Part shown: piece by piece, positions 17,195-26,092 of the stretch
Layout: each line of letters begins with the position of its first letter
Numbering within the stretch: the first letter of the stretch is position 1
Source: Ornithobacterium rhinotracheale
GTDB taxonomy: Bacteria; Bacteroidota; Bacteroidia; Flavobacteriales; Weeksellaceae
Reading direction: 5' to 3'
DNA: 64,000 nucleotides
Assembly: GCF_004088395.1 (NCBI RefSeq)
Contig: NZ_CP035107.1
Coordinates: 553,501 to 617,500 of the forward strand
Position numbers and translations under genes: made by a program
Notes under the pieces: generated by a model
What the model was told of the DNA's origin: nothing
What the model saw: the letters and a program-made list of their open reading frames with translations, nothing else
The model's database searches: none

Positions 17195-18634
17195 ATGAGC
17201 CAACAAAACGAAATTTACCAAAACCCGCTCGCATCACGCTATGCATCAAGAGAAATGCTATACAACTTTTCGCCCGACAAGAAGTTTGGAACTTGGCGAA
17301 AACTATGGATAGCCCTCGCCGAAATCCAAAAAGAATTAGGCTTAGACATTGCCCAAGAGCAAATCGATGAGCTAAAAGCCCAAGCCGAAAACATAGATTA
17401 CGAAAAAGCAGCCGCTTATGAAAAGAAATTCCGCCACGATGTTATGGCGCATGTTCACACCTTTGGCGATGCTGCTCCCAAGGCCAAAGCCATCATTCAC
17501 CTAGGCGCCACCTCTGCCTTTGTGGGCGATAACACGGATTTAATTCAGATTAAAGATGCCTTAGCCATCGTGCGAGAGAAACTAGTGAATGTGATTGCTG
17601 GGCTAAGCAAATTTGCCTTGCAATACAAAGACTTGCCCACCTTAGGCTTCACCCACTTTCAGCCCGCGCAGCTCACCACAGTGGGCAAGAGAGCCACGCT
17701 GTGGCTACAAAGCGTGCTATTAGATTTTGAGGAATTAGAATTCCGAATCAATACCCTTAGATTTCGCGGCGTAAAAGGCACTACGGGCACGGCAGCAAGT
17801 TTCAAGGAATTGTTTAATGGCGATTATGCCAAAATTAAAACCTTAGACCAAAAACTCTCCGAGCGATTCGGCTTCACCCAAGTGCTAGGCGTTACGGGGC
17901 AGACTTATGATAGAAAAATCGATGCCGAGGTAATGGCACTTTTAAGCAACATTGCACAATCCGCCCATAAATTCTCCACCGATTTACGACTATTGCAAAA
18001 CCTAAAAGAGGTAGAAGAGCCTTTTGAGAAAAACCAAATAGGCTCCTCCGCTATGGCCTATAAGCGAAACCCTATGCGCAGTGAACGCATCGGCGCCTTG
18101 GCCAAATTTGTGATGACGGTATCGCAGGGCGCAGGCCTTGTAGCCGCCACGCAGTGGTTTGAGCGCACCCTTGATGATTCCGCCAATAAGCGGCTCACCA
18201 TTCCACAAGCCTTCCTAGCAATAGATTCCATCTTAGGCATTTGGATTAATGTGCTAGATGGCATCGTGGTGTACCCCAAAATGATTGCCAAGCGAATCAG
18301 CGAGGAACTCCCCTTTATGGCCACCGAATATATGATTATGGAGGGCGTGAAAAACGGAGGCGACCGCCAAGACCTCCACGAAATCATTCGCGAGCACTCA
18401 ATGGAGGCAGCCAAGCAAGTCAAAATAGAAGGTAAGCCAAACGATTTGGTGGAGCGTATTGTGAATGATGATAAATTCCCAATCGATAAAGCGAAACTAC
18501 AAGAAGTGCTTGATCCCGTAAATTTCATAGGTTTTGCACCACAACAAACCGAGGATTTTATTGCAGAATATGCTCAGCCGATTTTAGATAAATACCAAGA
18601 TTTAATCGGTCTGAATTTTGAATTGAAAGTTTAA
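17195..18634 (+). CDS. purB: Adenylosuccinate lyase
   Basis: This 479-residue protein of the fumarase/aspartase superfamily carries the signature SSAMAYKRNPMRSE, which includes the flexible catalytic serine loop. It also has the upstream HLGATSAFVGDN and GFTHFQPAQ segments that provide catalytic His residues. It removes fumarate from adenylosuccinate and from SAICAR in purine synthesis. It is directly downstream of purA (18-base gap) and closed by a bidirectional hairpin at 18659-18688. The length suits the longer eukaryote-like/Bacteroidota type of the enzyme. Confidence 0.97.
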   Translation: MSQQNEIYQNPLASRYASREMLYNFSPDKKFGTWRKLWIALAEIQKELGLDIAQEQIDELKAQAENIDYEKAAAYEKKFRHDVMAHVHTFGDAAPKAKAIIHLGATSAFVGDNTDLIQIKDALAIVREKLVNVIAGLSKFALQYKDLPTLGFTHFQPAQLTTVGKRATLWLQSVLLDFEELEFRINTLRFRGVKGTTGTAASFKELFNGDYAKIKTLDQKLSERFGFTQVLGVTGQTYDRKIDAEVMALLSNIAQSAHKFSTDLRLLQNLKEVEEPFEKNQIGSSAMAYKRNPMRSERIGALAKFVMTVSQGAGLVAATQWFERTLDDSANKRLTIPQAFLAIDSILGIWINVLDGIVVYPKMIAKRISEELPFMATEYMIMEGVKNGGDRQDLHEIIREHSMEAAKQVKIEGKPNDLVERIVNDDKFPIDKAKLQEVLDPVNFIGFAPQQTEDFIAEYAQPILDKYQDLIGLNFELKV

Positions 18635-18658
18635 TTTAATCATTTATTTTAACATACT

Positions 18659-18688
18659 AAAAAAGCCGTTCGCGAGAACGGCTTTTTT
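18659..18688. terminator. Bidirectional terminator between purB and the glycan locus
   Basis: A 13-bp stem (aaaaaagccgttc / gaacggctttttt, loop gcga) has T runs on both strands. It serves purB on plus and the glycan utilisation operon on minus. Confidence 0.92.
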
Positions 18689-18706
18689 AGTGTTAAGAGA
18701 AAGTGG

Positions 18707-19881
18707 TTATTCGTTTATGGGAGGGAATACGAATCCTTCTCCATTATCTTGATTTACAAATTTAGCGTTGCTTGGCATTGGTAAATTTTTCTGACTTTTA
18801 GACCAATCCCAAATTTCAGTTTCGTCTTCTGTGATTTCTCCTGTTTCACGATTAAGCTTTTTTCCATTCATTGGGTAGTATAGTAATAGCCCATCATCAT
18901 CTGGATTTACCATTTTCCATACATTATCTTTAATTTGTTGGTCTGTTCTAGCTGTTTTCCAGAATCTAACTTCACGAATTAATTCGTTTGAACTACTGAT
19001 CCAGAGACCTGTTAAGCCATATTTTCCTGTTCTGATTTCACGATTGGCCACTAGTTGTCCATTTACATAAACTTTTGTGAATTTTCCGTCATATACAAAT
19101 GAAAGCATATACCATTTATTTGGTTCTGCAGATAATTTATCAGAAGGAATATCAATTTGAGAGGCTCCAGTTTTAATTTGTAATTGATTAGGTCTAATTG
19201 TAACATCACCAAATCTAGTAAAAATTTCATCTAAAGCATCTGCATTTTTTACAGTTTTTGTACCGGCGATAGATCTGTTGTTTTGGCTGTATTCCGAACG
19301 ATTAACCATAACCTCCATAGTCCATTGATCAACTTTGAAGTCATCCTCAAACATTTCTCCATTCGCAGTTCCACTGCCGGCCAATTTTAGTACTTTGGTA
19401 ATTATTTTTTGATTAAGTACTAAAATAGCTTCTGATTGTCCTTTTATTACATCAGCACTCCCCCTATGATTTTAATTGGAAGGGCATAATCCCCTTCTCT
19501 TGAGAATGTTAAATCTTTAAGTTGGATTGGTATGCTAGAAGTGATGTAGTTAGGTTTGATGCTAACGCTACTTTTTGCATTATACATATCTTTTGGGAGC
19601 ATGATGTATGATGTCCCATTTTCTTTATTGTATGCTTCTAGTTGCTTCTCATCTCCATATTCAATTGTGGCAAATGAATTTTTATTTTCTTTGTTTACTA
19701 AATTAAGTTTCAATTCATCAATTGTTGAAGACGAGCCTTCCGCAACGAAAGCTTGTAAGCTTTGTTGTGTGAAATAGATGCCTTGATGGCTGGTATAGTC
19801 CTCTGTAGGCTTGTTGTATAATTCGTCTTGACACCCATTTATCATTAACAATGGAGCTAGGAATAATATTATCTTTTTCAT
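18707..19881 (-). pseudogene. DUF1735 and LamG-like domain lipoprotein, split by a -1 frameshift
   Basis: The 5' part (19881 down to 19447) starts with a lipoprotein signal (INGC, Cys17) and a DUF1735 domain. It runs off frame after PIKIIGG. The 3' part is a concanavalin/LamG-like domain with MAGSGTANGE near its first ATG. Inserting one base in the C run at 19460-19464 (plus strand) restores IGG-S-ADVIKG and a continuous frame of about 391 residues, the usual architecture in Bacteroidota glycan loci. Such proteins are surface glycan-binding partners of SusD. The gene is last in the SusC-SusD-GH18 operon. The break may be a real mutation or a homopolymer miscall. Confidence 0.85.
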
Positions 19882-19897
19882 TTTTGTTTAGTTTAAT

Positions 19898-20995
19898 TTA
19901 TTGAAAATTTCCTGGATATTTTTGATTACCATAGTATAGAGCTTTTCTTATCCATTTGTAAGGTGGATCGTTAGGATAGTCATATTCCATATGGTAGCTT
20001 CCGACACCGCCTATGCGTTTTCCGCTAGGTAGATCCAATGTAGCATAATCACAGAATTGAATCCCTCCCTCCATTTTGTTAAGCTCTGGTCTTGCCTCGC
20101 TTCTGTATCGAGTGATACCACCTGTTTTCCAGGTTTGTTCAAATTCTACTGTAATAATGGTTTTTCTTTCCCAATTATCTAGGTGAGGTTTAGTTATTTT
20201 GTCTAATACAGAAGTGGTTGTGGAATTCCAATAAGCTTGATAGATATAATGATCTATTTTTTTAGAAGTTTCTGTGGATAATAGATCTGGTTGCCCATCC
20301 ATCACAAGCATTTTCCCCGCAGGGTTTAGTCTATTGTAAAGTGTTTCTATGAATAGTTGCATATTGTGGTTTCCCTCAATTGTTTGACCATTGGCTAAAC
20401 TCCCAGAATGCCCGTAGTTTGGCTCATAGTCAATATCAAATCCATCGAAGTTATATTTTTCAATGGTGTCGCAAATAGCGTTTGCATAAGCTTTTACACC
20501 TTCAGAGAAGTTTCCGTTTCCTTTTTCGTTCACCCAAAAACTTTGTGGGTCTTTTCCTTCTGGAGTCAATTGATCTCCCAGATTTTGGACTATCCAGCAA
20601 AGTAGAGCTTTTCCGCCTTTAACTTCTTGAAAGAATTTTAAGTCGTCTAAATGTTCTTTGGAAAAATTACCCTTCATTCCCCAAATAGAAACGAAATCTA
20701 CGCTATCTGGAAGGGCTTTTAAGTAGTTTTGCGGGTTAGAGCCTTTACCTGTCCAGTTTCCAAACCACCCAAAACCTTTCACATGAGGTGTTTTTCTGTA
20801 TTCTCTTAGTTCTTTATAATAATCCCTCAAATGTGGAGGCAAATCTTCTTCAGATTTAGCTTCTAATAATGGGACTAATCGAGTTAAACCTTTTTCATTA
20901 TCAAAAGTAGTTCTTTCGGTGTCATTCCAGTCGCTACAGCTTGTAACAAAACTAGCGATAAAAATCGATAATAATATTTTAGTTACTTTTTTCAT
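19898..20995 (-). CDS. GH18 endo-beta-N-acetylglucosaminidase-like lipoprotein
   Basis: This 365-residue protein has a lipoprotein signal (SFVTSC, Cys20) and a GH18 TIM barrel. The catalytic motif FDGFDIDYEP supplies Asp184, Asp187, Asp189 and the acid/base Glu191. The fold details (GWFGNWTG near the N-terminus, YQAYW late) match the EndoF/EndoS group, which cuts the chitobiose core of Asn-linked glycans, rather than chitinases. It sits between the SusD gene (4-base gap) and the DUF1735-LamG gene, the usual order in N-glycan utilisation loci. The predicted place of action is the cell surface, releasing glycans for import by the neighbouring SusCD. N-glycan specificity is an inference. Confidence 0.88.
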   Translation of the reverse strand: MKKVTKILLSIFIASFVTSCSDWNDTERTTFDNEKGLTRLVPLLEAKSEEDLPPHLRDYYKELREYRKTPHVKGFGWFGNWTGKGSNPQNYLKALPDSVDFVSIWGMKGNFSKEHLDDLKFFQEVKGGKALLCWIVQNLGDQLTPEGKDPQSFWVNEKGNGNFSEGVKAYANAICDTIEKYNFDGFDIDYEPNYGHSGSLANGQTIEGNHNMQLFIETLYNRLNPAGKMLVMDGQPDLLSTETSKKIDHYIYQAYWNSTTTSVLDKITKPHLDNWERKTIITVEFEQTWKTGGITRYRSEARPELNKMEGGIQFCDYATLDLPSGKRIGGVGSYHMEYDYPNDPPYKWIRKALYYGNQKYPGNFQ

Positions 20996-20999
20996 TTTT

Positions 21000-22625
21000 T
21001 TAATTTTGTTGTTTTGGTCTATTATTTCTCACCCACCATAATTTAGTAGATCCTTGATCGTCTCCGCCAAGCAGAGCTGGTACTTCTCTCATACTAGGGT
21101 TTGATGTATATTCAGTTGGAGCATATGAGAATCTTTCTGGTGCATAACAATTGTTGCAGCCAATTCTTCCGGGAGCAGATTGGTCAAATGGCCTCATAAT
21201 ATATGGGTAGCCTGTTCTTCTATATTCTGTCCAAGCTTCTACTGCATTTGGATATAGTGCTAAATATTTTTGGGTTAATATTTTTTGTAAATGTTGTTCC
21301 GTTTCATCAACATTATCCCATATGTCTCTCCAATTAGGAGAAGTGTTGCCGGCAGCGAGGTTGAAGGAGTAAGGATCTGACCAAGTTCCAAATTTGTAAC
21401 CTCTTGTTGTTAAATTTTTAGGTCTACTATTAGATGTTAGATATATTTCAACACCACTTGAAATATTATTTTCTTGGAAAGATGTTTTTACGCCTTGCTC
21501 ATAAAGTGTTTGTGCATCTTCGCTTATTAAGCCATACAACGCAGCCTCAGCCTTTAAAAAATATGTTTCTGATGCTCGGTACCAATATAATGGTGAGTTT
21601 GCTTGGACTTTAGGTTTTGCTGCTGCAGTGATTGCATAATCAGTCTTGGGTAATTTATTTTCTGGAGCAATTCCGTTATATTCTCCTCTTGCAGGGGTAA
21701 AATAAACTTCTAGTCTAGGGTCATTGTATCCTACTAAATAAGACCAAATTGTTGTCCCCATTCTAGTTTCTCCATATTCTTCTACAGATGCAATCATCGA
21801 ATTCAATAAAGGTAATTTTGCAGAAGAGCCTATTTTAGCTTCTTCGTCTGGAGATGTTATAACTCCACCGTTTGCAGGATTTAAAGCTTTGTCTATGTAT
21901 TCTTGGGCGAGGGCGTGGTCTTTAAAATGAGATCTCACTGCCATTCTCAGCATTAAGGAGTTTGCGAATTTCACCCATTTTTTGGCGTCACCATCATAAA
22001 TGACATCATAGTCTTTTAGTAGCTTATTTTGAACATCTTTTAAGGTTTCAACACTCTTAGAAAGATCTGCTAACATATGTTTGTAGACTTCCTCTTGTGA
22101 GTCAAGTTTTGGAGCAATATCTCCTTTCCCTGCATTTGAGTACACAATCGGACCGAAAACATCAGTCGCTCTTAACCATCCCGCGATTTTTACAATGTTT
22201 GCCAAAGCAAATACTTGTTGGTCATACGGATCTTTTGAGTCTTTGGCTAAAACATTGATTTCTTGCCATTCTCTAAATAGATTTGAGTAGAAGTTCTTTT
22301 GAGCATAGCCCATTCTTCCTTCATTAAAATTCCAGTTAGCCTCTGTATTAAATCCCCAGTTGTTATTATTTCCGAAATAGCCGATGTAATTACCAGAAGA
22401 GATTAAATCTGTGTTTTGTAAATCGTTACCAGGTCCCGTTGTTTTATCTGGAGATCCAATTGGTATCACCAGTTGCTGCATTTTCATAAATGGAGCGCCA
22501 TATGCTAGACCTCCTTGTTTGTATTCTTCATCTGTTACCCCGTAAACATCTGTATTGATGTCTTGAAAATCGGTACAAGCAGAGAAGAAAGCTAATATAG
22601 CTAATACTATTATATTTCGTTTCAT
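21000..22625 (-). CDS. SusD/RagB family outer-membrane lipoprotein (N-glycan locus)
   Basis: This 541-residue protein has a lipoprotein signal (FFSAC, Cys17) and SusD-like helical repeats. The C-terminal segment (WTEYRRTGYPYI) is typical of the SusD-like_2 subfamily. SusD proteins form the lid of the SusC channel and capture glycans or peptides at the outer face. It lies between SusC (18-base gap) and GH18 (4-base gap) in one operon. The cysteine pair near the end (IGCNNCYAP) is notable for a surface lipoprotein and may form a disulphide. Confidence 0.9.
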   Translation of the reverse strand: MKRNIIVLAILAFFSACTDFQDINTDVYGVTDEEYKQGGLAYGAPFMKMQQLVIPIGSPDKTTGPGNDLQNTDLISSGNYIGYFGNNNNWGFNTEANWNFNEGRMGYAQKNFYSNLFREWQEINVLAKDSKDPYDQQVFALANIVKIAGWLRATDVFGPIVYSNAGKGDIAPKLDSQEEVYKHMLADLSKSVETLKDVQNKLLKDYDVIYDGDAKKWVKFANSLMLRMAVRSHFKDHALAQEYIDKALNPANGGVITSPDEEAKIGSSAKLPLLNSMIASVEEYGETRMGTTIWSYLVGYNDPRLEVYFTPARGEYNGIAPENKLPKTDYAITAAAKPKVQANSPLYWYRASETYFLKAEAALYGLISEDAQTLYEQGVKTSFQENNISSGVEIYLTSNSRPKNLTTRGYKFGTWSDPYSFNLAAGNTSPNWRDIWDNVDETEQHLQKILTQKYLALYPNAVEAWTEYRRTGYPYIMRPFDQSAPGRIGCNNCYAPERFSYAPTEYTSNPSMREVPALLGGDDQGSTKLWWVRNNRPKQQN

Positions 22626-22643
22626 TTGAATTTTATTTAATTA

Positions 22644-25600
22644 TTATAATCCGAATTTTAAACTAACTCCTATGTTTCTTAAACTTGGGAGCATGAAGTA
22701 ATCAAATCCTTGTCCTAAATATCCAGTTGACGCCGTTAATTCAGGGTCGTATGGTGCTTTGTTATATATCATCCAAAGGTTTGTTCCTATGATAGATAAG
22801 CTTAAATTTTTGATGTTTCCGCCTAGTAGCTCTTTATTAAATGTATAGCCTATGCTTGCTTGTTGTAGTCTAACATTGGTTGCACTATATGTGTTGTAAG
22901 AGTCTAGATTGTAGACAACATCATAGAATGTTCTAGGATCAACTAGGATGTTTCCAAGCTCTACCCCATTTGCATCTCTTGACTCTGCAGATCTTTTAGA
23001 AACGCCATATTTGTCAAGTGCTGCTTGAGTTTTGGAAATAACAATACCTCCAAGGCGAGCATTGAATAAGAGGTATAAATTAAATCCTTTGTAGTCGAAT
23101 GAGTGGCTCCACCCAAGATTCCAATCAGGATTTATGCTACCAAGTTTAAATGGTTTTACTTTTTCTGTTACTAAGCCTCCTCCAGGATTGTATTCAAAGT
23201 ACCCATCTTGGTCTCTTTTAATTTGCTCAAAACCATAAACATCTCCGAATGAGCCTCCTTCCTCAAGAATATATCGTCCTAATTGGATGCTCTTGATTGG
23301 AATAGTTTGCCCATTTACAGGGTTTTTAATATCTCCTCCTAAGGCTACAATCTTGTTGCGGTTTGCTGTTGCAGTAACGGTCGTGTTGTATTTCAAATCT
23401 TTGGTGATTCTTTTGTTAAATCCGAGCGTTGCTTCTATACCTTTGTTTTCAAGATTACCAGATTGGTAGTACATGAATTTATACCCAGAAGTTCCAGATA
23501 GCGATGCACTGATTAGCTGATCAAGAGTATTGGACTTGTATAATGTTACCCCCAACGAAAGAGCGTTGTTGAACATTTTAGCATCCATACCTACCTCCCA
23601 TGAGCGGGTAGTTTGTTTTGAGTATTCGCTTAATGGATAAAACTCAAAGGCATCGATACTACCTCCATTGATTTTTCTAGTAACGGTACCTTTTGTGATC
23701 CCTGTTTTAGTTAATGGAGAAGCTACATCTGTGTAAGATGCTCTCACTTTTAAATAACCAAGAGTAGGTTTAATGCTTGCCTTTAAATTTGGAGATAATA
23801 ACTCTGTTACAACAGCAGATAAACCAACTGATGGATAGAATACCCATTCGCTATCTGTGTTCACGAGCTTAGAGTTTCTATCTGTTCTTCCAGTTAAAGT
23901 CAAGTATAAGGCGTTGTTCCATGAAATTTCAGCAGAAGAGAAGAATGCATAGTTTCGTTCTCTGCTATTTCCTCCTGTTTCCGATGGAGTGGATTTAGAT
24001 GGATCTATATTCGTGTAGGTGAATTTGTTAGGCACTAGTAATAATTGCCCTCCATATCCGCGACCTTTTGCATCTGAATCCTCGAAAGATGTACCTACAT
24101 TCAGATTGATGTTGAAGTCAGATAAGAAGTCTTTATTATAGTTTAGGATAGCATCTGCATATCTTTGCTTTACAAAATCAGAGGAGTAAGTATATCTTCC
24201 TTTTGGTCCTGCAAAAATATTGTTGGTTGAGGCATATCGCTTATCTTCTCTTTCTCCGAATGTGTTATCAAGTCTAAAACGGGTTGATAAATTTAAATGT
24301 TTGCTAAAATCGTACTTAGCCGATGCATAGAACATAAATCTGTCTTTCGCTTCAGGTCTTAAATTTCTATAAGAGATCCAATAAGGGTTATCGATTCCCA
24401 TACCCATATCGCCAGGGCTCCAATACTGAGTATTGTAACCAAGTCCTGCATCGTATCTTTCAAAATATTTCTCTTGATCAAAGTTTCTACCTCTTGGGTA
24501 CAAGTAAGCTCCTACAATAGGGTTGAAATATGAGCCAAAAGAGATCATGTTGTTTGAATATTCTCTTACATAGCTAGCAGATGCATCTAAGGTGAGTTTC
24601 TCGTCAAATAATTTTGCCGTATTTCTTAAAGTAGCATTGTATCTATGGTATTTATTGTTAGGCACAATTCCATCGGCATTCACAGCAGAGGCTGAAAAAA
24701 AAGTCTGGTTAATTTTATTTCCAGTAGATAAATTAAATGAATTGTTGTAAGTAAAGCCAGTTTGGAAGAAATCTTTTGGATTATAATCGCTTGGCTCATC
24801 CAGTTTTTTACCCCAAGACCAATATGAACCGTTTTCGCTTCCATATGTGTTTTGAAATTCTGGCATCACAAACGGAGATGAAGTTTCTACCGATGTGGAT
24901 ATGTTAATAGAAGTTTTTCCTTCAGAGCCACGCTTTGTATTAATTAAGATGACACCATTTGCTGCATTAGCTCCGTAAAGTGCAGCAGCCGCAGGCCCAC
25001 TCAATACGTTTACGCTTTCTATATCCTCTGGATTGATGCTTGAAATCCCTTCTCCAGACGCGCTACCACCAAATCCAGTTCCATCGCCTCCACGATTAGC
25101 AGAGTTTATCATTGGAATACCATCAATTACATAAAGCACATTGTTGTTACCTTCAATAGACTTAGCCCCGCGCATCACAACCTTAGTAGCTCCACCAACA
25201 CCGGATGCACTTCTATTGATTTGTACCCCAGCAACTTTACCATTCAAGCTATTTACAAAGTTTGCATCCTTTACACGAGTAAGCTCCTCTTGATCCAACT
25301 TTTGAATGGTATAACTCAACGCTTTTTCTTCTCTTTTGATACCCAATGCCGTTACCACCAAATCATCAAGTGCAACATTGTTACCTATACCATAAATACC
25401 TTTTCCAAAAAGGTTGCTCACATACATCTCGCCATTATTGAAATCGACATTTACTGGTAAATTTGCAGAAAGGTAATCCCCAATATCTGCAAGACTTTCG
25501 TCTTTGAAGTCAACAGGACTAATGTTGATGTCTTTTAAATCCTCTTTGTTAAAATGAATTTTAACATTTGTTCGGCTCTGTAGAGAGCTCAAGAAATCGG

Positions 25601-25715
25601 CTAGGGGAACTTCTTGTGTAACCTCATAGCTGATCTTTCCTTCATTCACCTGTGCATAAGTTTGCATTTGCCCCAAGGCAAAACACAGGCACGCACTCAT
25701 TAGAATTTTTTTCAT
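22644..25715 (-). CDS. SusC/RagA family TonB-dependent transporter with STN domain (N-glycan locus)
   Basis: This 1023-residue protein has a signal peptide (about 1-21, ending TYAQ). A secretin/TonB short N-terminal (STN) domain covers about 27-100. The link DDLVVTALGIKREEKALSY leads into the plug domain, with VLYVIDGIPM and the IESVNVLSGPAAAALYGANAANGVILI signature seen in part, and the barrel ends in LKFGL. It imports glycan fragments in partnership with SusD, energised by TonB. An STN domain usually signals control by an ECF sigma/anti-sigma pair, but none is adjacent here. The carboxypeptidase-regulatory-like domain normally found before the plug seems to be missing. Confidence 0.93.
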   Translation of the reverse strand: MKKILMSACLCFALGQMQTYAQVNEGKISYEVTQEVPLADFLSSLQSRTNVKIHFNKEDLKDINISPVDFKDESLADIGDYLSANLPVNVDFNNGEMYVSNLFGKGIYGIGNNVALDDLVVTALGIKREEKALSYTIQKLDQEELTRVKDANFVNSLNGKVAGVQINRSASGVGGATKVVMRGAKSIEGNNNVLYVIDGIPMINSANRGGDGTGFGGSASGEGISSINPEDIESVNVLSGPAAAALYGANAANGVILINTKRGSEGKTSINISTSVETSSPFVMPEFQNTYGSENGSYWSWGKKLDEPSDYNPKDFFQTGFTYNNSFNLSTGNKINQTFFSASAVNADGIVPNNKYHRYNATLRNTAKLFDEKLTLDASASYVREYSNNMISFGSYFNPIVGAYLYPRGRNFDQEKYFERYDAGLGYNTQYWSPGDMGMGIDNPYWISYRNLRPEAKDRFMFYASAKYDFSKHLNLSTRFRLDNTFGEREDKRYASTNNIFAGPKGRYTYSSDFVKQRYADAILNYNKDFLSDFNINLNVGTSFEDSDAKGRGYGGQLLLVPNKFTYTNIDPSKSTPSETGGNSRERNYAFFSSAEISWNNALYLTLTGRTDRNSKLVNTDSEWVFYPSVGLSAVVTELLSPNLKASIKPTLGYLKVRASYTDVASPLTKTGITKGTVTRKINGGSIDAFEFYPLSEYSKQTTRSWEVGMDAKMFNNALSLGVTLYKSNTLDQLISASLSGTSGYKFMYYQSGNLENKGIEATLGFNKRITKDLKYNTTVTATANRNKIVALGGDIKNPVNGQTIPIKSIQLGRYILEEGGSFGDVYGFEQIKRDQDGYFEYNPGGGLVTEKVKPFKLGSINPDWNLGWSHSFDYKGFNLYLLFNARLGGIVISKTQAALDKYGVSKRSAESRDANGVELGNILVDPRTFYDVVYNLDSYNTYSATNVRLQQASIGYTFNKELLGGNIKNLSLSIIGTNLWMIYNKAPYDPELTASTGYLGQGFDYFMLPSLRNIGVSLKFGL

Positions 25716-25755
25716 GTTACATTATTTATTCTTTTGTTGTGTAGAATTATCTTAG

Positions 25756-25787
25756 CTAAAGTACGCCTAATTATACTATTTGTCAAA
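25756..25787 (-). promoter_or_regulatory. Promoter of the SusC-SusD-GH18 operon
   Basis: On the minus strand, TTTG (25784-25787) is followed after 20 bases by TACTTTAG (25756-25763), a close fit to the -33 TTTG / -7 TAnnTTTG consensus. It is about 40 bases upstream of the SusC start. Confidence 0.55.
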
Positions 25788-26060
25788 TTTACGCAATGTG
25801 ATTTCTATCATAGAATATTTTTTTAGGCGGGAGAGCGCCCGAACAATTTTCTGTAGTTTTGGTTTAACTTAGGTGTCTGGTCTTAATTTTTGAAATTTTA
25901 TAGTTTATTTTTTCGATCTCACAAAGAGGTGTAAGATATACAATAATGTGGTGTTGAAATTTAATTGAAAACATAATTTAGATGGAATCTAAATAAAAGT
26001 AGTAGTTGTTGTCGCTTAAGTTTCAAAATTGCATAAAATATGAATTATGGATAATATTAA

Positions 26061-26068
26061 TATCTTTG
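26061..26068 (+). promoter_or_regulatory. -7 promoter element of the T9SS type-B protein gene
   Basis: TATCTTTG matches TAnnTTTG exactly, 25 bases before the ATG at 26093. Confidence 0.5.
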
Positions 26069-26092
26069 CCAACGAAAATTTAATTATAAACA

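Larger units (their letters stand above)
25716..26092. other. Divergent regulatory region between the glycan locus and the T9SS protein gene
   Basis: No gene is supported in these 377 bases. They hold the minus-strand promoter at 25756-25787 and the plus-strand -7 box at 26061-26068. The middle part is AT-rich and I see no further structure. Confidence 0.6.
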
